Notes under the pieces: generated by a model
What the model saw: the letters and a program-made list of their open reading frames with translations, nothing else
What the model was told of the DNA's origin: nothing
Database searches by the model: none
Part shown: one piece after another, positions 44,284 to 52,349 of the stretch
How the letters are laid out: the number at the start of each line of letters is the position of its first letter
Position numbering within the stretch: the first letter of the stretch is position 1
Assembly (NCBI GenBank): GCA_046533095.1
Contig: JAJQRA010000038.1
Span: 1-64,000, forward strand
Reading direction: 5' to 3'
Source: ZAX-1 sp046533095
Lineage (GTDB): Bacteria; Bacillota; Clostridia; Lachnospirales; Lachnospiraceae
Length of the DNA: 64,000 nucleotides
Translations under genes and position numbers: made by a program

Positions 44284-45132
44284 ATGAGCGTTTCAAAAAT
44301 TATGGTTGTTGGAGCAGGTCAGATGGGTGGGGGGATTGCCCAGGTGATGGCAGACGCCAAGCATGATACGTATCTGTATGATGTGGATATAGATATTGTG
44401 AATTCACGGATTGAGTTTATAAAAAAGATACTGGATAAGGATATTGCCAAAGGAAAAATAAGCATGGAGCAAAAAGAAGGAATCCTAAAACGTTTGATTC
44501 CATCTATTGATTTACAAGATGCTGCCGACTGTGATTTGGTAGTGGAAGCGATTGTAGAAAATATTTTAGTAAAAGGTGAAGTATTTAAAGAGTTAGAAAA
44601 TATTTGCAAGTCTTCCTGCATCCTCGCGTCTAATACTTCATCCTTGCCAATTACTGAAATCGCAGCATTTACGAAGAGGCCAGATAAAGTGGTTGGTATG
44701 CACTTTATGAATCCGGTTCCAGTTATGAAGCTTGTTGAAATTATTAGGGGGATCGCCACCAGCGATGAGACCTATAGGGTGATCTATGAAGAGAGCCTTC
44801 TGCTAAATAAGACACCGGTAGAAGTCCGGGACGTCCCTGGATTTATTTCAAATCGAGTACTTCAAATGATGATAAATGAAGCTATTTATTGTCTCTATGA
44901 AGGGGTTGCGACAGCAGAGGGCATTGATACGGTAATGAAGCTTGGTATGAATCATCCAATGGGGCCGCTGCAGCTTGCAGATTTTATTGGCCTTGATACG
45001 GTGTTGTCAATTATGGAAACTTTGTACGAAGGATATGCCGATTGTAAATACCGGCCATGCCCGCTATTACGTCAATATGTAAAAGCTGGCTGGTTAGGCA
45101 AGAAATCTGGGAAAGGCTTTTATACATATTAG
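44284..45132 (+). CDS. hbd: 3-hydroxybutyryl-CoA dehydrogenase
   Basis: A 282-residue NAD(P)-dependent dehydrogenase interconverting 3-hydroxybutyryl-CoA and acetoacetyl-CoA. The nucleotide-binding loop is VVGAGQMGGGIAQVMA. Catalytic and substrate residues appear in ILASNTSSLPIT, GMHFMNPVPVMKLVEII and PGFISNRVLQMMINEA; NHPMGPLQLADFIGLD and the final GWLGKKSGKGFYTY are typical. Length matches clostridial Hbd. AAGGAG lies 8 bases upstream. It sits 25 bases after the thiolase. Confidence 0.96.
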   Translation: MSVSKIMVVGAGQMGGGIAQVMADAKHDTYLYDVDIDIVNSRIEFIKKILDKDIAKGKISMEQKEGILKRLIPSIDLQDAADCDLVVEAIVENILVKGEVFKELENICKSSCILASNTSSLPITEIAAFTKRPDKVVGMHFMNPVPVMKLVEIIRGIATSDETYRVIYEESLLLNKTPVEVRDVPGFISNRVLQMMINEAIYCLYEGVATAEGIDTVMKLGMNHPMGPLQLADFIGLDTVLSIMETLYEGYADCKYRPCPLLRQYVKAGWLGKKSGKGFYTY

Positions 45133-45146
45133 GAGGTCAAAATATT

Positions 45147-45950
45147 ATGAACATACTTGTTTGTGTGAAACAGGTACCGGATACAACGGAAATAAGAATA
45201 AATCCTGAAACAAATACGCTTATGAGGGATGGGGTACCTAGCATCGTCAATCCCTTCGATGCAGATGCACTTGAAGCGGCAGCTCGAATCAAAGATAAAT
45301 GGAAAGATACTAAAATTGTTGTTTTATCAATGGGGCCTGAACAGGCTAAGACTGCATTAAAAGAATGCCTTGCCGTTTCAGCGGATAAAGCTTATCTTGC
45401 TAGTGACAGGGTTTTCGGTGGTTCTGATACGTTAGCAACGAGTTATATCCTTTCTTGCGTTATTGCCAAAATTGAAGAAGGGGAAGGAAAGTTTGATATT
45501 ATATTATGCGGAAAACAAGCGATAGATGGAGATACAGCGCAGGTCGGTCCTGAAATTGCCGAACATCTAAATTATCCTCAGGTGACCTGTGGCTTAGAAG
45601 TAACGGTAGAAGATAACTTGGTAAAGGTACTTAGGGAAGGTGAAGATGGCAATCTTGTGATTGGTGTTCATATGCCTTGTGTTGTAACAATAACCAAACC
45701 GCGTTTTGAACCAAGATATCCGACAATTAAAACCAAAATGGCAGCAAGCCGAGCCCAAATACCGACAATTACTTCGGTAGACTTACCCAATATTGACATG
45801 TCCTACATTGGTCTTAAAGGATCGCCAACAAAAGTCAAAAAGACATTTGTACCTCAAAAGAAAAAGGGTGGCATTAAGATTGAAGAAGAAAGCAACGAAA
45901 AGTCTGCTGTAAAGCTGCTTCAGCTTTTATGCGATGCACATGCCATATAA
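45147..45950 (+). CDS. etfB: Electron transfer flavoprotein beta subunit
   Basis: A 267-residue subunit of the soluble flavoprotein that exchanges electrons with the acyl-CoA dehydrogenase. MNILVCVKQVPDTTEIRINP, NPFDADALEAAARIKD, DIILCGKQAIDGDTAQVGPEIAE and ITKPRFEPRYPTIK are family signatures. The start at 45147 has AGGAGG upstream; an upstream extension would overlap hbd and is rejected. Its size and neighbour are those of clostridial EtfB, which can take part in flavin-based electron bifurcation. Confidence 0.97.
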   Translation: MNILVCVKQVPDTTEIRINPETNTLMRDGVPSIVNPFDADALEAAARIKDKWKDTKIVVLSMGPEQAKTALKECLAVSADKAYLASDRVFGGSDTLATSYILSCVIAKIEEGEGKFDIILCGKQAIDGDTAQVGPEIAEHLNYPQVTCGLEVTVEDNLVKVLREGEDGNLVIGVHMPCVVTITKPRFEPRYPTIKTKMAASRAQIPTITSVDLPNIDMSYIGLKGSPTKVKKTFVPQKKKGGIKIEEESNEKSAVKLLQLLCDAHAI

Positions 45951-45965
45951 GGAGGATATGTCAGA

Positions 45966-46973
45966 ATGGAAGCAAAAACAAAGGATTTATGGGTGTTTAT
46001 TGAAACAAACGAAGACGGTAGCGCTAAAAATGTAGGGCTGGAACTTTTGACGCCAGGTCGTGATTTGGCTAGTAAGCAAAACGGACAATTGGTTGCCGTT
46101 GTGATAGGGGCGGGTGTAGATGATGCAATTGATACTACAAAAAAATATGGTGTCGATAAAATTATTGTTGTACAGGGTGACGAGTATAAACAATATACGA
46201 CAGATGCATATGTCGCTGCCATCTATGCTATGGTTGAAAAATATGCACCGGAAACTTTGCTTATTGGTGCCACTTTAAATGGACGGGATATGGCTCCAAG
46301 GCTATCCTGTCGCTTAAAGACAGGCTTAACGGCAGATTGTACAGCACTGGATATTGATGCAGATTCGGGCAATGTTGCTTGGACACGGCCTGCTTTTGGC
46401 GGTAATTTGATGGCAACGATACTTTGCCCAGACCACAGGCCACAGATTGGAACAGTACGTCCAGGTGTATTTAAAAAAAGCGAAATGGAATCAAATTGTA
46501 CAGCTAAAATCATATATGAGGATTTTCATGTTCCAGCAAACCAAATTCAGACACAGCTACTTGAAATTATTAAAGAGGCGGCAACTGAAATTGTTGACTT
46601 AGAAGGTGCGGATATCATTGTTTCGGGTGGTCGTGGTGTAGGCGGGCCAAATGGGTTTGAGCCTATTAGGGAATTGGCAAAAGTCCTTGGTGCCACCGTT
46701 GGAGCATCTCGTGCCACTGTTGATGCCGGATGGATTCCACATACGCATCAAGTTGGACAAACAGGCAAGACCGTTAGCCCGAGGCTTTACATAGCTTGTG
46801 GCATTTCAGGGGCAATACAGCATTTAGCCGGTATGAGTGGGTCTGAAATTATTGTAGCGGTAAATAAGGATGGGAGTGCGCCGATCTTCGATATTGCAGA
46901 TTATGGTGTCGTAGGGGATTTATTTAAAGTGCTCCCAGTGCTCACAGAAGAAATAAAGAAATTAAAAGCTTAA
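45966..46973 (+). CDS. etfA: Electron transfer flavoprotein alpha subunit
   Basis: A 335-residue FAD-binding subunit and the last gene of the operon. The N-terminal half has GYxxG-like segments and LLIGATLNGRDMAPRLSCRLKTGLTADCTALD. The C-terminal FAD domain carries IIVSGGRGVGGPNGFEPIRELA, VGASRATVDAGWIPHTHQVGQTGKTVSPRLYIACGISGAIQHLAGM and IVAVNKD. It lies 15 bases after etfB with GGAGG upstream. Confidence 0.97.
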   Translation: MEAKTKDLWVFIETNEDGSAKNVGLELLTPGRDLASKQNGQLVAVVIGAGVDDAIDTTKKYGVDKIIVVQGDEYKQYTTDAYVAAIYAMVEKYAPETLLIGATLNGRDMAPRLSCRLKTGLTADCTALDIDADSGNVAWTRPAFGGNLMATILCPDHRPQIGTVRPGVFKKSEMESNCTAKIIYEDFHVPANQIQTQLLEIIKEAATEIVDLEGADIIVSGGRGVGGPNGFEPIRELAKVLGATVGASRATVDAGWIPHTHQVGQTGKTVSPRLYIACGISGAIQHLAGMSGSEIIVAVNKDGSAPIFDIADYGVVGDLFKVLPVLTEEIKKLKA

Positions 46974-46976
46974 AAA

Positions 46977-47016
46977 AAGAAGGATGATTCATAAATTTTA
47001 TTGGGTTGTCCTTCTT
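46977..47016 (+). terminator. Candidate terminator after etfA
   Basis: AAGAAGGA pairs with TCCTTCTT around a 24-base loop. The T-run is poor, so termination may be partial. Confidence 0.45.
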
Positions 47017-47043
47017 GCATTTTCCTGCCGACCATTCTATAAT
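47015..47043 (+). promoter_or_regulatory. Candidate promoter of the two-component system
   Basis: TTGCAT and TATAAT are separated by 17 bases. The transcript would have a leader of about 210 bases containing the inverted repeats AAATTGG/CCAATTT (47054-47087) and ATGAAA/TTTCAT (near 47100). No gene is seen there. Confidence 0.5.
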
Positions 47044-47262
47044 GGACTTAGAGAAATTGGCAGAGCTACAGGCTTGTCAACCAATTTTAGTTAAGGAAAT
47101 GAAACGAGCAATTTCATGAAACTGGACAAAGTCCGAACTATATTTTTAAAAGGCGAAAGATTAGGAACTATACAAAAATAACTTAGACGATGGGAAACAG
47201 GCCGTTTAAGTAGCTAAGGTATGAATGGATAGTTCCTTAGCCTTACGTAATGGTGGCATAAT

Positions 47263-49236
47263 TTGAGGAAACCGAAGAAGACAGTATCTATAGATGCAAA
47301 GTTTTTTAAGAATATGGCGAGAGTTGCAATTGCATTTATGCTATTGCTTTTTATTTGCATTTCCTTTTTTTTCTATCGCAGATTTTTAGAATTAGAAAAC
47401 CGCGATGCTATCCATGAGCTGGAGTATATCTCTCGTCAATTAGCCTATTACATGCTATCTATGGATAATTACTCCAGAACTATCCTAGTTAATCCAAGTG
47501 TACAATCCCTAACGGATCAATTTAATCAAGAAAAAGATTCTTTTAGTGCCATAAAACAAATGGAAATAAAATCTCAAATCAATCGAGCGGTTCAATCCGT
47601 ACCTTTCATACATTCTGTTTCTATTTATGCGAAAAATGGAACACGCATTGCAAGTACGGAGATATATCCATACGAGTATGACTTGCTCATCGAAAGACGC
47701 ATTGAAACCCCACATTGGTATTACCTTAACAAGCATCCTCAAAACACCAGCCGGACAACGATCGAGGCACTGTCTTTGATCCGTCCATTTTATCGCGTTA
47801 CTTCAGGCGCTCTCTTAGGCTATATTGAAATTGTCATGCCGGAACGTGTTATTGCCGACATTTATAGGCATAATTCAATAGACGGTGAGCATGTTTTTAT
47901 CGTAGATGGCGCTGGTATTGTCTGCAGCTGTGCGGATTCTCTTCCCTTAGGAGAGCCTTATGATGGATTTGACTTTTTAAAAGCCCATAATGTAGGCGAA
48001 CAATTTCACGAGTATAATTCTTTTTTATTTTTAAACAGCCATATTATCTTTCAGCAATATTTTGAGGAACTGGACTGGTATCTTGTCAGCGAGACCAGTC
48101 TGATGAATTTTGGACGCCCTTTTCTTTCTGTATTGCTTGTGACCGTATTGGTCACCATCATATGCATTTTGATCTGTATTTTTGTTTCCCATCGAGTTTC
48201 CCAAAGTATCACTTCACCGATTAACCACCTAATCCGGCATACACAAAAAATTAGAGATGGACAGTGGACCACGATCAAAAGCATCGACAACAGCCATGAC
48301 GGCACAGAAATTGCTATGCTATTCGAAGCATTTAACACGATGATTAACGCGCAGGAAGATTTAAAAAATGATTTGGTGGAGTCCGAGAAAATGAAAATGA
48401 AGATTTCCCTGGAACTATTGCAGCAGCAGGTGAATCCGCATTTCCTCTATAATACGCTTGATAATATTTTTTCCCTAGCAGAATTAGATGAAAAAAAGGT
48501 ATTGTTGAATACGGTAATGAATCTTTCTACCTTTTATCGTATGGGGCTTAGCAGTGGAAAAACGTTTATTGCCGCTGGTGAGGAACTAGCTATTACCACG
48601 GCCTATTTAAATATCATGCAGGTCCGCCACTTTAAGCGATTTGATTTTTCGATCCAGTGTCCTGAAAATCTATACGAGTATGGATGCCTAAAACTATTGT
48701 TGCAGCCTATTGTGGAAAACAGTGTTTATCATGGCCTTAAGGATCTTTCCTATCCCGGGCATCTTAAAATCACAGTCAGCGAAACGAAGGATAGTATCTG
48801 CTTTCACATTGCAGATAATGGAACGGGAATCTCTGATGAAAAATTAAAACGCCTCCAAAGTGCCCTACAAGGGAAAGGTGATGGAGATGGGCATTTTGGA
48901 CTTTTAAACGTACATAAACGCATACAATTATATTATGGAACACCAAATGAAGCGACCATAGAAAACAGGGTAGAGGACGGTGAGCAACGGAACAGTATGA
49001 AAAAAAACGCTGTATATGGAGCGACCATAGAAAACAGGGTAGAGGATGGTGAGCAACGGAACAGTATGAAAAGAAACGTTGCATATGGAGCGACCGTAGA
49101 AAACAGGGTAGAGGATGACGAACAACAGAACAGTATGAAAAAAAACGTTGCATATGGAGTGACCATAGAAAACAGGGCAGAGGGTGGCTGTATGGTCACA
49201 GTTATGATTGGTAAAATAGGAATGGATAAAGGATGA
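47263..49236 (+). CDS. YesM-type sensor histidine kinase with in-frame tandem repeat
   Basis: A 657-residue membrane kinase. TM1 is at about residues 18-40. An extracellular sensor follows to about 285, then TM2 (LLVTVLVTIICILICIFVSH) and HAMP. The His-kinase motif is LLQQQVNPHFLYNTLDNI, with phosphoacceptor His393. The ATPase domain has QPIVENSVYHGL and ADNGTGIS, and its G2 box is in GHFGLLNVHKR. From residue 564 a 23-residue unit (ATIENRVEDGEQ...) repeats three full times before the last strand (GGCMVTVMIG), expanding the end of the ATPase domain. The start is TTG with a weak GGTGG site; no better start is visible. It pairs with the AraC-type regulator 79 bases downstream. Confidence 0.92.
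   Translation: MRKPKKTVSIDAKFFKNMARVAIAFMLLLFICISFFFYRRFLELENRDAIHELEYISRQLAYYMLSMDNYSRTILVNPSVQSLTDQFNQEKDSFSAIKQMEIKSQINRAVQSVPFIHSVSIYAKNGTRIASTEIYPYEYDLLIERRIETPHWYYLNKHPQNTSRTTIEALSLIRPFYRVTSGALLGYIEIVMPERVIADIYRHNSIDGEHVFIVDGAGIVCSCADSLPLGEPYDGFDFLKAHNVGEQFHEYNSFLFLNSHIIFQQYFEELDWYLVSETSLMNFGRPFLSVLLVTVLVTIICILICIFVSHRVSQSITSPINHLIRHTQKIRDGQWTTIKSIDNSHDGTEIAMLFEAFNTMINAQEDLKNDLVESEKMKMKISLELLQQQVNPHFLYNTLDNIFSLAELDEKKVLLNTVMNLSTFYRMGLSSGKTFIAAGEELAITTAYLNIMQVRHFKRFDFSIQCPENLYEYGCLKLLLQPIVENSVYHGLKDLSYPGHLKITVSETKDSICFHIADNGTGISDEKLKRLQSALQGKGDGDGHFGLLNVHKRIQLYYGTPNEATIENRVEDGEQRNSMKKNAVYGATIENRVEDGEQRNSMKRNVAYGATVENRVEDDEQQNSMKKNVAYGVTIENRAEGGCMVTVMIGKIGMDKG
48952..49190 (+). repeat. 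69-bp tandem repeat inside the sensor kinase gene
   Basis: GCGACCATAGAAAACAGGGT and close variants begin at 48952, 49021, 49090 and 49159, exactly 69 bases apart. The period is a multiple of three, so copy number changes do not break the frame. Copies differ by only a few bases. Confidence 0.97.
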
Positions 49237-49315
49237 AAGAAATCGTTTGTCACTTATATATCAAACATAGTAATGTAGGTGCGTATGTAAAAATGTGCAA
49301 ATGAGGTGAATGATT

Positions 49316-50830
49316 ATGGCACTAAAGCTTTTAATCGCAGATGATGAATATTTCATTCGGCAACGTATCAAAAAAACGATTCCATGGGAAGAATTAGGAC
49401 TGACTCTGTCGGGAGAAGCAGAGAATGGAGAGCAGGCCTTAGAATTAATGGCAAATGATCCGGCAGATATTGTCTTGCTTGACATCAAAATGCCCAGACT
49501 AACCGGAATTGAAGTTGCAAAAGAAATTTCTTTAAAATATCCTTTTACTAATATTGTCATTTTATCCGGATACAATGACTTTTTCTATGCTCAGACTGCG
49601 ATACGCTATGGTGTAAAAGATTATTTACTAAAGCCTGCCAGTAAAGAGGACTTAACACGGACGCTTTGTTCCTGTATAGATTCAATAAGGCAAGCAAAAA
49701 GCGAATCGCGCTCCTTGTCAAAATATTATCATTACGAAAAATGCCTTGCTATTTCAGGCGTGTTGTCAAATACGCTTTCTCTGGATGATCTGCGAGAGAT
49801 GTATCCGGAATTTAAGCAGATTTCATATACCCTTTATGTAAGTATATATCTAACGGGCAATCCAGAAGAGGCGCTGCACCAATTGGTAGATTTAATGCGA
49901 GAATTCGGCTATCATTGCGAATACGCAAAAGAAAGTGACTATATTTTTGTTCTGCAAATGTTTTTTTACGAAAAAAAAGAAATTCCCCATATCGGAACGT
50001 TTTTTACGGATTTTCTAAATGGGCAAACCGAGTACTGTTTTCTATATATTGGAAAACTGTTTCCGATAGCAGAGGACTGGACGCCCTATTACAAGCGTAG
50101 CCTACATCGTCTAATTAGCCGCTATTTCACACGAATACCTGACTTATTGCTAGAGCAAGACACAACTGATTCCAATCTTGCATTCCTTGATCTATTAAAA
50201 ATTCGCCAGACGATGCTCTCTATCTTAAATAGTTGTGATGAGTCCGCATTTTTTCAAGAAATAGAGGAACTGTTTTCTGTAATTTACGAAAAACATTGTG
50301 AAATGCATCTTTCCCTTGTCCTTATGGAACTATTTACGATATATCAAAATTACTATCAAATTCCGGAAAGGCTGGTCATTTCAATCAATGATTTTGTTGT
50401 CGATATGCTCGAAGAAGGCTATGACTTAGAGAGTTTGAAAGCCGGAGTCATCGCATACGGTTTACAATGCATGAAAAAGAATGATGCAATACCATCTAAC
50501 GTCATGCTCTGCAAAAAACTGGCACGCTATATGGAAGAACAATATAAAGTTGCCGACCTTTCGGTTGCCTTGATGGCCGATGTTTTTCAACTAAATCCAT
50601 CTTATTTAGGAAGTATATTCAAGAGCGTTTACAACATGTCCATCTTGCAGTACCTAACCCACCTTCGACTAGAAGCAGCCAAAAACCTTCTAGTCGAAAA
50701 CCGCCTGAAAGTTTTTGAAGTAGCAGAAGCGGTGGGATATTCAGATGTATTTTATTTTAGCAAGCGTTTTAAAAAAGCGTATGGATATTCTCCGAAAGAC
50801 TACCAGCAAACAGCAGTTCACGAATCCTAG
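49316..50830 (+). CDS. YesN-type response regulator with AraC DNA-binding domain
   Basis: A 504-residue cytoplasmic regulator. The receiver domain covers residues 1-120 (LLIADDEYFIRQRIKKTIPW), with phosphoacceptor Asp in IVLLDIKMPRLTG and the switch Lys in DYLLKPAS. A long middle region of unknown fold follows. The C-terminal about 100 residues are an AraC-type double HTH (LSVALMADVFQLNPSYLGSIFKSV, VFEVAEAVGYSDVFYFSKRFKKAYGYSPKDY). Two start codons are close; the second (49316) is better spaced from GAGG. Such pairs usually control sugar ABC importers. The one at 28.5-32 kb lacks a dedicated regulator and is a possible target (inference). Confidence 0.93.
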   Translation: MALKLLIADDEYFIRQRIKKTIPWEELGLTLSGEAENGEQALELMANDPADIVLLDIKMPRLTGIEVAKEISLKYPFTNIVILSGYNDFFYAQTAIRYGVKDYLLKPASKEDLTRTLCSCIDSIRQAKSESRSLSKYYHYEKCLAISGVLSNTLSLDDLREMYPEFKQISYTLYVSIYLTGNPEEALHQLVDLMREFGYHCEYAKESDYIFVLQMFFYEKKEIPHIGTFFTDFLNGQTEYCFLYIGKLFPIAEDWTPYYKRSLHRLISRYFTRIPDLLLEQDTTDSNLAFLDLLKIRQTMLSILNSCDESAFFQEIEELFSVIYEKHCEMHLSLVLMELFTIYQNYYQIPERLVISINDFVVDMLEEGYDLESLKAGVIAYGLQCMKKNDAIPSNVMLCKKLARYMEEQYKVADLSVALMADVFQLNPSYLGSIFKSVYNMSILQYLTHLRLEAAKNLLVENRLKVFEVAEAVGYSDVFYFSKRFKKAYGYSPKDYQQTAVHES

Positions 50831-50960
50831 ATAACATTTGTACATTTAGCGCAAAACTGAAAAAACAATATCAGCACATCAAAAAAGGAATCGATAAAAT
50901 GAAACTTAAAAAGCTGTTTTCTACTGATTAAAGCACCTCGTGCTGTAGGGCTACCGAATA

Positions 50961-51093
50961 GTTACGATAATCGTTACCTAATTTAAATGATAATGTATTT
51001 GTAAAACTACAAATCTTATAATATAATGAAGTACCCAGATGATTAAAATCCATAGACAGGAGAAGCCTTATAATATAATGAAGTATCCAAATG
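50961..51093 (+). promoter_or_regulatory. Upstream region of mntP: near-palindrome and duplicated -10 region
   Basis: A near-perfect palindrome GTTACGATAATCGTTAC (50961-50977) is followed by CTTATAATATAATGAAGTA, present twice (51015 and 51067, 52 bases apart). Each copy holds TATAAT. TTGTAA lies 17 bases before the first. I could not fit a yybP-ykoY manganese riboswitch or a MntR box. Nothing more is seen in 50831-51146. Confidence 0.45.
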
Positions 51094-51146
51094 TGATGGG
51101 GGTGAACGTATATAGTTACACATTATAGACGGGAAGGAAACGAAAA

Positions 51147-51716
51147 GTGGGATTATTAGAATTACTGTTAATAGGAACTGGATTATCGATGGACGCGTTT
51201 GCAGTGTCGGTTTGTAAAGGCTTAAATATGAGGGAAATGAAAAAATTCCATTGTTTTCTAATTGGACTATTTTTCGGCTATTTCCAAGCATTGATGCCTT
51301 TGATTGGATGGATCCTTGGCAAACAATTTGAACACTATATCACGTTTATAGACCATTGGATTTCTTTCGTTTTATTAGCTATTATTGGGGGAAAAATGAT
51401 ATATGAGGCAATAAAGGGGAACGATGTGCAAGTGAATAAAATAGAGGAAAAACTAGATGTCGGCGAACTTTTGATTCTATCTATTGCAACGAGTATTGAT
51501 GCACTGGCAGTGGGCGTTACATTTGCATTTCTTCAGGTCAAAATTGTACCTGCGATTAATATCATTGGAATTACTACATTTTTATTATCGATGGTTGGTG
51601 TATATATTGGCAATATATTTGGAAGCAAGTATAAAAGTAAAGCAGAATTAGTAGGAGGTATCATACTTGTTACCATTGGACTAAAAATTTTATTCGAACA
51701 TTTAGGTATATTTTAA
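51147..51716 (+). CDS. mntP: Manganese efflux pump MntP
   Basis: A 189-residue inner-membrane exporter of Mn2+. Six TM helices in two repeats; LLLIGTGLSMDAFAVSVCKGL at the start and LLILSIATSIDALAVGVTFAFL (about residue 108) are the paired Asp-containing signatures of the family. IIGGKMIYEAIKG and GGIILVTIGLKILFEHLG are also typical. The start codon appears to be GTG with a GGAAGG site upstream. Confidence 0.94.
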   Translation: MGLLELLLIGTGLSMDAFAVSVCKGLNMREMKKFHCFLIGLFFGYFQALMPLIGWILGKQFEHYITFIDHWISFVLLAIIGGKMIYEAIKGNDVQVNKIEEKLDVGELLILSIATSIDALAVGVTFAFLQVKIVPAINIIGITTFLLSMVGVYIGNIFGSKYKSKAELVGGIILVTIGLKILFEHLGIF

Positions 51717-51873
51717 TCTAAATTGCCAAATATTGTTATGAATGCTGACTCACGTAAAAAGTAACAATTAGCAAGAGCATATGGATATATTATTTGTAAA
51801 GCATTGCATTTACTGCTATGAATGTGGTATATATGTATATAAAAGAAAACTATCAGCCATAAGGAGGCTAACA

Positions 51874-52242
51874 ATGGATTTTTTTCAAAAATTAGGTGAT
51901 ACGATTTCTGCTACAGGTAAAGATGTATCACAAAAAGCAAAAGAAATAACAGATATCGCCAAATTAAATCTAGATATTAAGAGTAAAGAAGGGTTTATCC
52001 GAAGACAGTATGAAGAAATTGGGAGAAAATATTATGAACTGCACAAAAATGAGGAAGAACCATTCGTAGATGAAATAACGGCTATTGATAAAGCATTAGA
52101 AGAAATTACGAGAATGCAAGCTGAAATAGCCGAATTAAGAGGTTTTAAAAAATGCGAGGGGTGCGGAGCATTTATGGATTGGGATGCCCAATATTGTAAT
52201 AAATGTGGTCAGAAGTGGGCAGATATTTACGAGGAAGAATAG
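51874..52242 (+). CDS. Small coiled-coil zinc-ribbon protein
   Basis: A 122-residue cytoplasmic protein. Residues 1-90 are helical and charged (DFFQKLGDTISATGKDVSQK; later EEIGRKYYELHKNEEEPF), resembling many short clostridial proteins that begin this way. The C-terminus is a zinc ribbon with two CxxC pairs (KCEGCGAF, YCNKCGQKW). The start at 51874 is set by AAGGAGG 7 bases upstream. Function unknown. A perfect hairpin, GATGAAAGAA/TTCTTTCATC (52244-52266), follows the stop and may be a processing or termination site. Confidence 0.88.
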   Translation: MDFFQKLGDTISATGKDVSQKAKEITDIAKLNLDIKSKEGFIRRQYEEIGRKYYELHKNEEEPFVDEITAIDKALEEITRMQAEIAELRGFKKCEGCGAFMDWDAQYCNKCGQKWADIYEEE

Positions 52243-52349
52243 GGATGAAAGAACCCTTCTTTCATCGAACAATTTGAAAAAGAGAGCGGGAATTGTTTAT
52301 CAACAGGCCCTTTTTTCCGTTATGAGTAAAAATCCGAGGAGGTGCAGAT

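Noticed and set aside
33939..46973. Carnitine / gamma-butyrobetaine (cai/gbu) operon
   Set aside because: CaiB-type, crotonase, acyl-CoA dehydrogenase and Etf genes fit, but there is no CaiC or BCCT transporter and AbfD, Hbd and thiolase are unexplained by that route. Kept only as an alternative for the CoA-transferase.
48776..49253. Antisense frames of about 100 codons opposite the kinase repeat
   Set aside because: They repeat the same hydrophobic segment only because the DNA beneath is the 69-bp repeat; no ribosome site, and they lie opposite a well-supported kinase.
50940..51146. Manganese (yybP-ykoY) riboswitch before mntP
   Set aside because: I could not find the conserved loops or pairing; only a palindrome and a duplicated promoter segment are visible.
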